Positions 8,010 to 17,550 of a stretch of DNA of 64,000 nucleotides are shown here, in pieces. The notes under the pieces are model-generated. The model searched no databases, was not told the origin of the DNA, and worked only from the letters and a program-made list of their open reading frames with translations. Source of the DNA: Pedobacter sp. MC2016-15 (GTDB taxonomy: Bacteria; Bacteroidota; Bacteroidia; Sphingobacteriales; Sphingobacteriaceae); assembly GCF_026239695.1 (NCBI RefSeq), contig NZ_JAPIVS010000003.1, positions 496,001 to 560,000 of the forward strand, written 5' to 3'. Made by a program: the position numbers and the translations under genes. Numbering within the stretch: the stretch's first letter is position 1; each line of letters starts with the position of its first letter.

Positions 8010-10382
8010 ATGATATATCCCGATAATTGTTTAGATAGACTTGGCTTTAATGAAGTCAAGCAACTGATCTATAAGCACTGCCTCAGTCCGATGGGACAAT
8101 ATATGATCGGTAAGATGCAGGTGATGACCAAATATGATCAGATCAACAAATTTTTAAGACAGACCAAAGAATTTAAAAATATCCTGGAAAACCAGGAACC
8201 CCTGCAGATCAGCAGCTTTTTTGATATCAAATCGCTCGCAGACAAAATCAGGGTTGAAGGCACGTACCTCCTGGAAGAAGAGCTGTTCCAGATTTACCTG
8301 TCCCTGCAAACCGTTTTCTCTGTTCTTCGTTTCTTCGAGGAAAGGGCAGGAGTGTACCCTAATCTGGAGGCGCTCTTTGAACATATCCCTGTAGAGAAGA
8401 ATATTCTTAAGAAAATTGAAACGGTACTGGATGCCAAAGGCAAGATTAAGCCCAATGCTTCCGCGAAGTTACAGGAGATTACTACCGATATCGCTAAGGG
8501 AGAGCAGGAAGTGCGCAAGCGTATGGACAGCATCTACAAACAGGCTGTTTCCAGCAACTGGGTTGCAGATGGCAGTCTGACCATCCGTGATGGCAGGATG
8601 TGTATCCCCATCATAGCAGACCATAAACGAAGGCTCAAAGGTTTTATCCATGATGAATCGGCCAGTGGTCAGACAGTGTATCTCGAACCGGAAGAAGTAT
8701 TTACACTCAACAACAAAATCCGGGACCTGGAATTTGATAAAAGACGTGAGATCATCAGGATCTTAATTGCGCTGACGGACGATCTGAGACCCTACCAGCC
8801 ACTGCTTATTTCTTATCATGGTTTCCTGACCAAGCTGGATTTTGTGAGGGCAAAAGCTTTGTTTGCCATCGAAGTGGAGGCAGATATGCCCGTATTGGTT
8901 GCAGAACCCAGGATCAGACTGATCAATGCCCGTCATCCCTTATTATATTTATCATTTAAAGAGGATAAGAAAACGGTTGTACCGCTCAATATTCACATGA
9001 ATGAAAGTCTGAGGATTGTCCTGGTATCCGGACCAAATGCCGGTGGGAAGTCCGTTTGTATGAAAACGGTTGGTTTGCTGCAGCTCATGATGCAGTCGGG
9101 GCTGCTGGTTCCTGTACATGAATCAAGTGAGATGGGTATCTTCGACAATATCTTCGCCGATATCGGTGATGATCAGAGTATCGAGAGCGATTTGAGTACC
9201 TACAGTGCGCACTTGACCAAAATGCGTCATTTTGTTGCCCATGCTACCCCAAAAACGCTGGTGATGATCGATGAGTTTGGTACCGGTACTGATCCGCAGT
9301 TTGGCGGCCCCATGGCTGAGGCTGTGCTGGAAGTATTGAACAATAAGAAAGTAAGAGGTGTAATCACAACGCACTATTCCAATCTGAAACTGTTTGCCGG
9401 TAATACCGAAGGACTTGAAAATGCATCAATGCTGTTTGATAACGATAAGATGAAGCCACTCTATGTGCTGGAAATCGGTAAACCTGGTAGTTCCTACGCC
9501 TTCGAAATCGCACAGAATATCGGCCTGCAAAAAGAAGTGCTTCAGTTGGCAAGAGAGAAAACAGGTACCAATCAAAACCGTATCGACAGCCTGCTGGTCG
9601 ATCTGGAGAGGGAAAAGAAACAGATTTATGATACTAAAATCAACCTGGCCAATCAGCAGAATAAAGTAAAGAACCTGGTGGCAGAAAATGAAAAGTTGCA
9701 GGTGTTCCTGGATGAGAACAGGAAAACGCTGATCAAGGAGGCTAAACTTGAAGCACAGGCAATTATCAAAAATGCCAATAAGCTGGTGGAGAATACGATT
9801 GCAGGTATCAAGGAAAACCAGGCCGATAAAGTGGCAACCAAAGAGCTGAGACAAAATCTGCAGAAAAAACTGGTTGAGCATCAGGTGAAGGAAGAGAAGA
9901 AGCCTGAAAAAGCTGTGCCGCTGAGTACGCCTATAGAGGTGGGCGACTGGGTGCAGTTACTCAATTCAGAAACTACTGGTCAGGTGCTCGAGATCAACAG
10001 GGGCAACCTCGTGCTGGCTTTAGGAGATCTGCGCTCGGTGGTGAAAAAAGACCGTGTACAAAAAATCAGCAACAAGCAGGCAAAAAAGGCAGTGCAGAGC
10101 AATTCCTTTTCAGGAAGGATTTCTGAAGCCATCAGCAGCTTCAATGCAGAGCTGGATCTGCGTGGAATGAGGGGAGAAAATGCGATACAGGAAGTCGAAA
10201 AGTATATGGATAAGTCGATCATGCTCGGTTTTCCTTTTATAAAACTGATCCATGGAAAAGGGGATGGTATACTCAGAAAACTGATTCGCGAATACCTGAA
10301 AAAATACCGGGAGGTAAACAGAGTTGAAGATGAGCATGCCGACAGAGGAGGAGACGGGATAACTTACGTGTATTTCAACTGA
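8010..10382 (+). CDS. mutS2: MutS2 family protein (ATPase, Smr endonuclease)
   Basis: 790-residue MutS2: anti-recombination / ribosome-collision factor family. MutS core and clamp regions occupy about 1-320; Walker A GPNAGGKS at 341-348, Walker B LVMIDEFGTGTDP near 412, and the ABC-type His in VITTHYSNLK. A long basic coiled coil (about 515-635) leads to a KOW-like beta segment and the C-terminal Smr domain (ELDLRGMRGENA near 714, LIHGKGDGILR). Full length for the family and without the mismatch-recognition N-domain of MutS1. Start ATG 8010 immediately follows the lipoprotein stop. Confidence 0.95.
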   Translation: MIYPDNCLDRLGFNEVKQLIYKHCLSPMGQYMIGKMQVMTKYDQINKFLRQTKEFKNILENQEPLQISSFFDIKSLADKIRVEGTYLLEEELFQIYLSLQTVFSVLRFFEERAGVYPNLEALFEHIPVEKNILKKIETVLDAKGKIKPNASAKLQEITTDIAKGEQEVRKRMDSIYKQAVSSNWVADGSLTIRDGRMCIPIIADHKRRLKGFIHDESASGQTVYLEPEEVFTLNNKIRDLEFDKRREIIRILIALTDDLRPYQPLLISYHGFLTKLDFVRAKALFAIEVEADMPVLVAEPRIRLINARHPLLYLSFKEDKKTVVPLNIHMNESLRIVLVSGPNAGGKSVCMKTVGLLQLMMQSGLLVPVHESSEMGIFDNIFADIGDDQSIESDLSTYSAHLTKMRHFVAHATPKTLVMIDEFGTGTDPQFGGPMAEAVLEVLNNKKVRGVITTHYSNLKLFAGNTEGLENASMLFDNDKMKPLYVLEIGKPGSSYAFEIAQNIGLQKEVLQLAREKTGTNQNRIDSLLVDLEREKKQIYDTKINLANQQNKVKNLVAENEKLQVFLDENRKTLIKEAKLEAQAIIKNANKLVENTIAGIKENQADKVATKELRQNLQKKLVEHQVKEEKKPEKAVPLSTPIEVGDWVQLLNSETTGQVLEINRGNLVLALGDLRSVVKKDRVQKISNKQAKKAVQSNSFSGRISEAISSFNAELDLRGMRGENAIQEVEKYMDKSIMLGFPFIKLIHGKGDGILRKLIREYLKKYREVNRVEDEHADRGGDGITYVYFN

Positions 10383-10431
10383 TTAGATAAACATTTCCTG
10401 ATCTGAGCTGTTGTAGTAGAAACCCTCTGCT

Positions 10432-11529
10432 ATGAAAAAACTTTTTACTCTGATTTTCAGCTTGTTTGTATTTACGGCTTGTGAAAAAAACAAGGGCGAG
10501 GGGGGCGGAAAGGTGCTGCCTGATGCCGAAATAAAAACTGAAGTACTTACGCAATCGCTGATCTTCCCCTGGGAGCTGGTCTATGGCCCCGATAGCTATA
10601 TCTGGTTTACCGAACGGGGTGGCAAGATCAGCCGTCTGAATCCCAGAAATGGGGTGATTGCGCTGGTGCACACCATTCCTGATGTAACGAGTACAGGAGA
10701 GGGTGGTTTGCTTGGGATGACTTTACATCCCGAATTTACCACCAGCCCATATGTATACGTCGTGTATGATTACCGCAATGCGGGAAACTATAGGGGCAAG
10801 GTTGTACGTTTCACTTTCAACAATGGGGTGCTGATAGAACCACTGGTGCTGCTCGACCAGATTCCTGCATCTTCTGTACACAATGGATCGCGCTTGCTGA
10901 TCAGCGCCGACAAAAAGCTGCTGATCACTACAGGTGATGCCAGTGTCGCCACTAATGCACAGGATAAAAATAGTTTATCAGGTAAGATACTGCGGCTTAA
11001 CCTGGACGGGACGATTCCAGAAGATAATCCCTTCCCAAATAATCCGGTCTGGAGCTTCGGACACCGTAATCCCCAGGGACTCGTGCTGGCTAATAACAAA
11101 TTATATTCCTCTGAACACGGGCCTGATAATGACGATGAAGTTAACCTGATTGTGAAAGGCAAAAACTATGGCTGGCCAAATATCGAAGGCCTCTGCAATA
11201 CCACTGAAGAACAGGCTTTCTGTGCGCTGAATGATGTGGCAGAGCCGCTTATAGCCTGGACACCTACAATTGCCCCTTCAGGTATGACGTATTACAATTC
11301 TGATTTATTGCCGCAGTGGAAAAATTCCCTCCTGATGGTCACCCTGAAAGGCACCAAGCTGGTACAACTAAAGCTTGACGATGCTGGTGAAAAGGTGATC
11401 GAGAGCAAAGATTTTTTCCTCAATCAGTTCGGCAGGATCAGAGCAGTATGTCAGTCGCCCGAAGGCAGAATCTATCTCGCTACCAGCAACGGATCCAATG
11501 ATAAAATTATAGAGGTATCTTCAAAATAA
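10432..11529 (+). CDS. PQQ-dependent sugar dehydrogenase-like lipoprotein
   Basis: Six-bladed beta-propeller of the soluble glucose/aldose sugar dehydrogenase family (GSDH, YliI-like), which oxidises sugars with pyrroloquinoline quinone. Signal MKKLFTLIFSLFVFTAC gives a lipoprotein with Cys17. Family motifs: PWELVYGPD, WFTERGGKISRL, GEGGLLGMTLHPEF, FGHRNPQGL, SEHGPDNDDEVN and NYGWP. 365 residues is typical. PQQ biosynthesis genes are not in the window, so the cofactor may be scavenged. It sits 50 bp after mutS2 and 29 bp before the CoA-transferase genes, without an obvious terminator on either side. Confidence 0.88.
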   Translation: MKKLFTLIFSLFVFTACEKNKGEGGGKVLPDAEIKTEVLTQSLIFPWELVYGPDSYIWFTERGGKISRLNPRNGVIALVHTIPDVTSTGEGGLLGMTLHPEFTTSPYVYVVYDYRNAGNYRGKVVRFTFNNGVLIEPLVLLDQIPASSVHNGSRLLISADKKLLITTGDASVATNAQDKNSLSGKILRLNLDGTIPEDNPFPNNPVWSFGHRNPQGLVLANNKLYSSEHGPDNDDEVNLIVKGKNYGWPNIEGLCNTTEEQAFCALNDVAEPLIAWTPTIAPSGMTYYNSDLLPQWKNSLLMVTLKGTKLVQLKLDDAGEKVIESKDFFLNQFGRIRAVCQSPEGRIYLATSNGSNDKIIEVSSK

Positions 11530-11558
11530 ATCTATAATTTAGTTGCCAAACCAAATAT

Positions 11559-12260
11559 ATGATCAACAAAAAAGTATCGGGGGCCGACGAGGCTATTCGC
11601 GATATCACCAACGGCAGTACGCTGATGCTTGGTGGTTTCGGACTTTGTGGTATCCCGGAAAACTGCATCGCCACACTGGTGAGCAAGGGGGTTAAGGAAC
11701 TCACATGTATTTCTAATAATGCCGGGGTAGACGATTTTGGAATCGGACTGCTGCTCAAAACCAGGCAGGTCAAAAAAATGATATCCTCCTATGTAGGGGA
11801 AAATGCCGAATTTGAACGTCAGCTGCTGAGTGGCGAGCTGGAAGTAGAACTCATTCCGCAGGGAACATTAGCTACGCGATGTATGGCTGCCGGATATGGA
11901 ATGCCGGCAATATTTACTCCTGCCGGAGTAGGGACCGAGGTTGCGGAGGGAAAGGAAACACGGAATTTTAATGGTAAGGATTACCTGATGGAATATGCAT
12001 TTGATGCTGATTTTGCGCTGGTAAAAGCCTGGAAGGGCGATACTGCCGGGAACCTGATCTTCCGTTCTACCAGCCGAAATTTTAATCCTGTGATGGCCAT
12101 GGCAGGCAGGGTCACCATTGCTGAAGTTGAAGAACTGGTGGAGCCGGGCATGCTCGACCCAGACCATATCCACACTCCCGGGGTATACGTACACCGTATT
12201 TTCCAGGGAACCGCCTATGAAAAAAGAATCGAACAACGTACCACCAGGCCACGCAGCTAA
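11559..12260 (+). CDS. scoA: 3-oxoacid CoA-transferase subunit A
   Basis: Alpha subunit of succinyl-CoA:3-ketoacid (or acetoacetate) CoA-transferase, moving CoA between succinyl-CoA and acetoacetate. Signature [16 protein letters not shown] near residue 23 binds the CoA pantetheine; [11 protein letters not shown] and the C-terminal [15 protein letters not shown] also match. 233 residues is full length. The B subunit follows after 14 bp. A substrate range wider than acetoacetate cannot be excluded. Confidence 0.93.
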   Translation: MINKKVSGADEAIRDITNGSTLMLGGFGLCGIPENCIATLVSKGVKELTCISNNAGVDDFGIGLLLKTRQVKKMISSYVGENAEFERQLLSGELEVELIPQGTLATRCMAAGYGMPAIFTPAGVGTEVAEGKETRNFNGKDYLMEYAFDADFALVKAWKGDTAGNLIFRSTSRNFNPVMAMAGRVTIAEVEELVEPGMLDPDHIHTPGVYVHRIFQGTAYEKRIEQRTTRPRS

Positions 12261-12274
12261 GCAATCAGATTTTT

Positions 12275-12934
12275 ATGTTAGACAAAAATGGAATAGCGAG
12301 ACGCATCGCTAAGGAAATAAAAGACGGTTATTATGTCAACCTTGGGATTGGCATTCCTACTCTTGTAGCCAATTATATCCCTGATGGAATTGATGTTGTG
12401 TTACAGTCGGAAAATGGATTACTGGGCATGGGGCCTTTCCCCTTTGAGGGGGATGAAGATCCGGATATGATCAATGCGGGTAAACAGACAATTACTACGC
12501 TGCCGGGTTCGGCAGTATTCGATTCTGCGATGAGCTTTGGAATGATCAGAAGCCAGAAGATCGACCTCACAATTCTCGGTGCCATGGAAGTTTCAGAAAA
12601 TGGAGACATTGCCAACTGGAAGATACCGGGTAAAATGGTAAAGGGAATGGGAGGTGCAATGGATCTGGTAGCTTCTGCAAAGAATATCATTGTTGCTATG
12701 CAGCACATCAATAAAGCGGGGGAGAGTAAATTGCTGCCGAAATGTACATTGCCTCTGACAGGAGTAAATTGCATCAGAAAGGTAGTGAGCGAACTGGCAG
12801 TATTGGATATTTTACCTGAAGGCGGTTTCAGACTCATTGAGCGGGCGCCGGGAGTGAGTGTTGATTTTATTGTTCAATCTACTGCCGGGAAACTTTTCGC
12901 TGATGCGGATGTCAAAGAAATGGACTTAAACTGA
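12275..12934 (+). CDS. scoB: 3-oxoacid CoA-transferase subunit B
   Basis: Beta subunit carrying the catalytic glutamate, Glu46 in LQSENGLLGMGP, which forms the glutamyl-CoA thioester. GIGIPTLV (24-31) and DLTILGAMEVSENGDIANW are family motifs. 219 residues, full length. Pairs with scoA in the same operon; the thiolase at 27.5-28.7 kb could act in the same ketone-body / acetoacetate route. The stop codon lies within a perfect 20-bp palindrome shared with the convergent uridine kinase gene. Confidence 0.93.
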   Translation: MLDKNGIARRIAKEIKDGYYVNLGIGIPTLVANYIPDGIDVVLQSENGLLGMGPFPFEGDEDPDMINAGKQTITTLPGSAVFDSAMSFGMIRSQKIDLTILGAMEVSENGDIANWKIPGKMVKGMGGAMDLVASAKNIIVAMQHINKAGESKLLPKCTLPLTGVNCIRKVVSELAVLDILPEGGFRLIERAPGVSVDFIVQSTAGKLFADADVKEMDLN

Positions 12935-12950
12935 TCCCCTAGGGGATCAG
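12931..12950. terminator. Perfect 20-bp palindrome at convergent stops (possible terminator)
   Basis: CTGATCCCCTAGGGGATCAG is fully self-complementary, with no loop. It contains the stop codon of scoB (12932-12934) and that of the uridine kinase gene (12939-12941). T-tracts are weak on both sides (TTTCTTTT starts 6 bp after on plus), so terminator activity is a guess. Confidence 0.4.
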
Positions 12951-13580
12951 TACGGTTTCTTTTAATTCATCTGATATTTCCTTGGAGATCGTAATGATAT
13001 CATCAGCCACATGTTTATTGTTCATGATGACCTTTTGACAAGATTCTTTATAAGGTAACAGATATTGCTTGTACGCCGGCATGACATGATTTACCCATTG
13101 GTACATCACCATATCACGCGTATATCCGCGTTCGATTTCATCACGTGAGATCCTTCTGTTCAATGTGATTTCTTCATCAGCATCCATAAAGATCTTCAGA
13201 TCGAAGAGTTTTGCTATTTCAGGGTAATGGAATACAAAAAGCCCCTCGACAATGATGATGGGGGCACTGGTGATATTCAGCAGCCGCGCATTCTCTTCAT
13301 TGACGTTAAAGGTATACTCTTTTTTCTCAATTGTTCCTCCGGAGATCAGCAACTTCAGATCATGCAATAACTTCTCATCGTCTATCCCTTCCGGTACATC
13401 AAAATTGATCCATCCGTTTTCATCAATCTTTTGGAGCTCCTTTGCCCTGTAGTAATCATCCTGCGAAATCAGACATACTTCTTCTGCTGTAAAATGATGT
13501 AGAAAACATTTTAGAAAAAAAGTTTTACCAGAGCCGCTTCCCCCTGCAACACCTATAATATAAGGCCTGTTATTGTTCAT
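12939..13580 (-). CDS. udk: Uridine kinase
   Basis: Phosphorylates uridine/cytidine in pyrimidine salvage. P-loop GVAGGSGSGKT at residues 10-20 from the chosen start; SQDDYYRAKELQ, INFDVPEG, IIIVEGLFVFH and RRISRDEIERGY are uridine kinase / phosphoribulokinase family motifs. ATG 13580 is chosen; ATG 13595 would add five residues and increase overlap with the upstream gene. Either start overlaps the 3' end of the LysM gene (by 11 or 26 nt), so the pair is translationally linked. Confidence 0.92.
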   Translation of the reverse strand: MNNNRPYIIGVAGGSGSGKTFFLKCFLHHFTAEEVCLISQDDYYRAKELQKIDENGWINFDVPEGIDDEKLLHDLKLLISGGTIEKKEYTFNVNEENARLLNITSAPIIIVEGLFVFHYPEIAKLFDLKIFMDADEEITLNRRISRDEIERGYTRDMVMYQWVNHVMPAYKQYLLPYKESCQKVIMNNKHVADDIITISKEISDELKETVLIP

Positions 13581-14916
13581 TCGCTTGTCCACCATACGTT
13601 AAATTGCACAAAAAACGCTTGTCTAATGCACCTAATGCATCAGCCACTGCTTTTGTCATTACAATGATAACATCTTTTGTGGACTCATGCTCTGTAAATT
13701 TACCAACAACCTTCGCAAATGTAGATCTGTTGCTCATCGGATTGGTGATTTTCATGATCGTTCCGATAGGAGCGGTACGGTGCAGAACAAGCATTTTCGA
13801 CGAATCCAGATCCGGATCAATGATCCATACTCCGGTGCCTTTTTCGTCCATCTGGGTTAATCCGTACCGGCTTGGAGGCAGGCGCAGTGAAGGGTTTTTG
13901 ATTACATCGGTAGAGTCCGGATCAACCATCTCAGTAGTATCACCTTTTACAGGGTACTGCCCGCTGATCAGCAACTTCTGTCCCACATACAGGGAGTTAT
14001 TGCTCAGATTGTTTTTTGCTTTCAGCTGATCTAAAGTAAGGTTGTACTTGCTGGCGATAGAGTACATGGTCTCATTGCCGGCAACAGTATGCACCACTAA
14101 AGGATCTTTTCCCGCCGGGTTTTCCTGCGCAGCAGCGGGAACAACCTGTTTTGCAATCTGTGCTGTTTCAGCCTTTTTTGAAGTGTCAGGTTTTTTGTTC
14201 TGGCCCTGTGGAGAAGTTGTGCTTACAGGGCTAGCTGAGTTGGTAGTTGCAGGTGGCGGAGTGGCAGAGGCAGCAGCATTTCCTAAAGCAGAAGCTTTTG
14301 AAGAAGCCGGGGCAGGAGGAGCTACCGTAGTCGCCGGAGCAGCTGCCGTAGTTGTGGCTGCTGAAGTTTCCTCCGTTGCAGTTCCCTCTTTCGCGGGAAT
14401 TTTCAATACCTGGCCAATCTGCAGATTGATAGATCTCAGGTTATTCACTCTTTTGATCTCGTCAACAGTAGTTCCATATTTATTCGCCAGCATATTCAGG
14501 TTTTCTTTACGCTGTACGGCATGTTCAATCAGGTTTGTATTTTCTTCCTGACTGTTTGAGGCCGCAGGATTGCTCTGTGTGGCAGCAGGACTGGTAGCCG
14601 GGCTATTCTGCGAAACATTTCCCGCTGCCGGTTTTTTTGAAGTTTGCTCATTTCCTGAAAACGGAAGTTCGGTAGGAACTTTAATGATCACCCCTAATGA
14701 TAAGTATTTATCATTGTTGTAGGTCATGATCACTTTGGGGCTGATGTTGTACCTTCTGGAAATGGAGTAGTAAGTATCTTTGGCAACTACCTGGTGAAGA
14801 ATGACCTTTTTTCCTTTTGCATTTTCAACGCCTATTGAATCTCTCAGCTCGCTGGCTTTAGCAGTCGCTAAATTCAGAGAAACAGCAAATATTGCCAGTA
14901 TATAATATCTATGCAT
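13570..14916 (-). CDS. Secreted LysM protein with C-terminal double-psi beta-barrel
   Basis: Predicted periplasmic peptidoglycan-binding protein. Signal peptide at 1-20 (MHRYYILAIFAVSLNLATAK). Three LysM modules: about 38-85 (KDTYYSISRRYNISPKV), 131-173 (ENLNMLANKYGTTVDEI) and 274-318 (ETMYSIASKYNLTLDQLK), with Ala/Pro/Thr/Ser-rich linkers between. The last about 100 residues (VLHRTAPIGTIMKITNPMSN ... VADALGALDKR) look like the RlpA-type double-psi barrel. 448 residues. It overlaps udk, an odd partner for a cell-wall protein. Whether the barrel is a lytic transglycosylase is uncertain. Confidence 0.85.
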   Translation of the reverse strand: MHRYYILAIFAVSLNLATAKASELRDSIGVENAKGKKVILHQVVAKDTYYSISRRYNISPKVIMTYNNDKYLSLGVIIKVPTELPFSGNEQTSKKPAAGNVSQNSPATSPAATQSNPAASNSQEENTNLIEHAVQRKENLNMLANKYGTTVDEIKRVNNLRSINLQIGQVLKIPAKEGTATEETSAATTTAAAPATTVAPPAPASSKASALGNAAASATPPPATTNSASPVSTTSPQGQNKKPDTSKKAETAQIAKQVVPAAAQENPAGKDPLVVHTVAGNETMYSIASKYNLTLDQLKAKNNLSNNSLYVGQKLLISGQYPVKGDTTEMVDPDSTDVIKNPSLRLPPSRYGLTQMDEKGTGVWIIDPDLDSSKMLVLHRTAPIGTIMKITNPMSNRSTFAKVVGKFTEHESTKDVIIVMTKAVADALGALDKRFLCNLTYGGQANEQ

Positions 14917-15045
14917 TAATGTCCTTATGAATGATTAGTTAGGCAATTATACGAATAATATATAAGAGCCTGCATTATGAATATTAAACGACAATTGCAG
15001 GTGTCTATTGTCATAGGCCTGCTTTTAAAAAAACCATTTGATATC

Positions 15046-15053
15046 TATATTTG
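15046..15053 (+). promoter_or_regulatory. Candidate -7 element for dps
   Basis: TATATTTG matches TAnnTTTG exactly and lies 46 bp before the dps ATG in a 183-bp intergenic region. No convincing -33 TTG at the right distance. Confidence 0.35.
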
Positions 15054-15099
15054 TTTATTGATCATAGGTTAATAAAACAAAATAAAATAATAATATATT

Positions 15100-15579
15100 A
15101 TGGACGCAAAAGAAATTAGTTTGGTTGAAAAAGAGGTGAAACCAGTTGTAGATTTACTGAATGACTACCTTGCAAACTATCACATTCATTACCAAAAATT
15201 AAGAGGTTGCCACTGGAATGTTAAGGGGCAGAATTTCTTCACCCTGCATGTTAAATTCGAAGAATTGTATACCAACGCGCAGGAGACAATCGATGAAATC
15301 GCTGAACGTGTGCTGACATTGGGTAAACCACCGCATAGCCGTTTCTCTGATTATATCAGCGAATCTGTAATTAAAGAAATCAATACCATCGGTCTGCAGG
15401 ACCTGGCAATGGTGGATGCACTTTTGGATGATATGTCTGTATTGATTCAGCTGGAGCGTGATATCATGGAAGCTTCTGAGAAAGCCGGAGATGATGGTAC
15501 CAATGATATGGTAAACAAGTTTATGCAGTATAAAGAGAAAAATACCTGGATGTTACGCTCTTTTGCGGGCAAAAAATAG
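15100..15579 (+). CDS. dps: Dps family DNA-protecting ferritin-like protein
   Basis: Dodecameric ferroxidase that binds DNA and stores iron in stress. Ferroxidase ligands are visible in LRGCHWNVKGQNFFTLHVKFEELY (written here as two parts: the His of GCHWNVKG, and HVKFEELY), followed by DEIAERVLTLG. 159 residues with the four-helix-bundle pattern. ATG 15100 is preceded by a very AT-rich stretch. Single gene ending in a clear terminator. Confidence 0.95.
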   Translation: MDAKEISLVEKEVKPVVDLLNDYLANYHIHYQKLRGCHWNVKGQNFFTLHVKFEELYTNAQETIDEIAERVLTLGKPPHSRFSDYISESVIKEINTIGLQDLAMVDALLDDMSVLIQLERDIMEASEKAGDDGTNDMVNKFMQYKEKNTWMLRSFAGKK

Positions 15580-15602
15580 GCAGACCATTTCTTTGTGATC
15601 TA

Positions 15603-15634
15603 AAAAACCATGCTACCCGCATGGTTTTTCTTTT
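15603..15634 (+). terminator. Rho-independent terminator after dps
   Basis: 11-bp perfect stem AAAAACCATGC / GCATGGTTTTT with loop TACCC, then CTTTTT. Located 24 bp after the dps stop. Confidence 0.9.
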
Positions 15635-15662
15635 TACAGAATATACCAATAAAAATACTTTA

Positions 15663-15670
15663 TACCTTTA
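15663..15670 (+). promoter_or_regulatory. Candidate -7 element very close to the UbiD start
   Basis: TACCTTTA (7 of 8 to TAnnTTTG) ends only 6 bp before ATG 15677. If used, the transcript would be leaderless or nearly so. Confidence 0.3.
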
Positions 15671-15676
15671 CACCTG

Positions 15677-17485
15677 ATGGGATATAAAAGCCTGGCCGAA
15701 TGTGTTGCTGATTTAGAGCAGCATGGCCATCTGTTACGTATTAAAGAAGAAGTGGACCCTTATCTGGAGATGGCGGCCATACATTTGAGGGTATATGAGC
15801 AAAAGGGACCTGCCCTTTTTTTTGAGAAGATCAAAGGAAGCCCATTTCCTGCCGTGTCTAATCTTTTCGGGACTCTGGAGCGCTCAAAGTTTATGTTCCG
15901 TGACAGCCTGCAAAGTGTAGGTCAGCTGGTAGATCTTAGGTCTGACCCGGTAAAAGCTTTAAAGAATCCTTTTAAATTTGCCGGTTCGGGATTAACGGCA
16001 CTTTCTGCATTACCATTGCAGCAGCAGATGTTTAAGTCGGCCTTTGAGAAAACAACAATCAGTCAGCTGCCCCAGATTGTCAACTGGCCAATGGATGGTG
16101 GTCCCTTTATCACAATGCCACAGGTATATACTGAAGATGCAGACAAACCTGGAGTCATGAATGCTAACCTCGGTATGTACCGGATTCAGCTGGCTGGAAA
16201 TGAGTATATAAAGGATAAAGAGATTGGTCTGCACTACCAGATCCACCGGGGGATCGGTGTACACCAGAGCAAAGCGAATGCTAAAGGATTACCTCTTAAG
16301 GTGAGTATTTTTGTGGGTGGCCCTCCGTCACATCCGCTGGCTGCGGTGATGCCGCTGCCTGAAGGATTGTCAGAGATGACCTTTGCCGGTGCTTTGGGAA
16401 ACCGCAGGTTCCGTTATTTTTATGATGACGAAGGATTTTGTATCTCGGCAGATGCTGATTTTATCATCACCGGAACGGTAGAGCCCGGTGAGAATAAACC
16501 TGAGGGCCCTTTTGGTGATCACCTGGGATATTACAGTCTTACGCATCCCTTCCCCTTATTAAAAGTACATAACGTTTATCATAAGAAGGATGCCATCTGG
16601 TCTTTCACCGTAGTGGGCCGCCCGCCGCAGGAAGATACCAGCTTTGGAGCCTTAATTCATGAGATCACTGGTTCGGCCTTGCCACAAGAGATTCATGGAT
16701 TGAAAGAGGTGAATGCCGTTGACGCTGCCGGTGTACACCCTTTATTGTTTGCAATTGGCAGTGAACGTTATACCCCATTTCTTAAAGAGCGCAGGCCACA
16801 GGAGATTCTGACTATTGCTAACCATATTCTGGGGAAAAACCAGCTCAGTCTGGCGAAATACGTTTTCATCGCTGCACGTGAGGATAACGAAGACCTGAAT
16901 ACTCATGATATTGAAGTTTTCTTACACCATATCCTATCGAGGATAGACCCAAAAAGAGACCTGCATTTCCATACGCAGACAACTATAGATACACTCGACT
17001 ACAGTGGAGAAGGCTTAAACAGTGGTTCCAAGGTCGTATTTGCTGCGGCGGGGGAGCTGAAACGTGTACTCTCTTCGAAACTGCCGGCTGGATTTCAGTT
17101 GCCTGCGGTTTTTGCAGATCAGCACATGGTGATGCCTGGTGTGCTGGCGATCAAAGCTCCGGCCTTTGTGAGCGGAGAAGAAACAGAAAGTTTGGTAGCC
17201 TTACTTAATGAGAGCATTGGTAAAATCACGCTGGAAGGATTAATCTTACTGGTGTTATGTGATGATGCCGCTTTCACAGCTGAGAATATCAACAATTTTG
17301 TGTGGGTTACATTCACAAGGAGCAATCCTGCAGCAGACATATATGGTATCAATGCATTTACGAAAGACAAACACTGGGGCTGTACAGGACCGGTAATCAT
17401 AGATGCACGCAAGAAACCTCAGCACGCACCGGAACTCATCAAAGATCCTGAAGTGGAGAAAAGAATTGATCGTTTTGGTATTTAA
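15677..17485 (+). CDS. UbiD family decarboxylase (prenylated-FMN type)
   Basis: UbiD/Fdc superfamily enzyme, which decarboxylates aromatic or unsaturated acids using prenylated FMN. The catalytic region EGPFGDHLGYYS begins at Glu276; PALFFEKIKGSPFPAVSNLFG near residue 40 and TFAGALGNRRFRYFYDDEGF are family features. At 602 residues it is longer than E. coli UbiD (about 497), fitting the long bacterial group often annotated as menaquinone-biosynthesis decarboxylase. The actual substrate is unproved. No UbiX-type prenyltransferase gene is in the window. Confidence 0.88.
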   Translation: MGYKSLAECVADLEQHGHLLRIKEEVDPYLEMAAIHLRVYEQKGPALFFEKIKGSPFPAVSNLFGTLERSKFMFRDSLQSVGQLVDLRSDPVKALKNPFKFAGSGLTALSALPLQQQMFKSAFEKTTISQLPQIVNWPMDGGPFITMPQVYTEDADKPGVMNANLGMYRIQLAGNEYIKDKEIGLHYQIHRGIGVHQSKANAKGLPLKVSIFVGGPPSHPLAAVMPLPEGLSEMTFAGALGNRRFRYFYDDEGFCISADADFIITGTVEPGENKPEGPFGDHLGYYSLTHPFPLLKVHNVYHKKDAIWSFTVVGRPPQEDTSFGALIHEITGSALPQEIHGLKEVNAVDAAGVHPLLFAIGSERYTPFLKERRPQEILTIANHILGKNQLSLAKYVFIAAREDNEDLNTHDIEVFLHHILSRIDPKRDLHFHTQTTIDTLDYSGEGLNSGSKVVFAAAGELKRVLSSKLPAGFQLPAVFADQHMVMPGVLAIKAPAFVSGEETESLVALLNESIGKITLEGLILLVLCDDAAFTAENINNFVWVTFTRSNPAADIYGINAFTKDKHWGCTGPVIIDARKKPQHAPELIKDPEVEKRIDRFGI

Positions 17486-17495
17486 TCTGGATCAT

Positions 17496-17535
17496 AAAAA
17501 AAGTCCCTCCTGAATTTTCAGAAGGGACTTTTTTA
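17496..17535. terminator. Bidirectional terminator between UbiD and FadL-like genes
   Basis: About 18-bp stem with one C-A mismatch (arms 17497-17514 and 17517-17534) bounded by A7 on one side and T6 on the other, 10 bp after the UbiD stop and 15 bp before the convergent stop. Confidence 0.88.
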
Positions 17536-17550
17536 TAGAAGATCTTTAAC

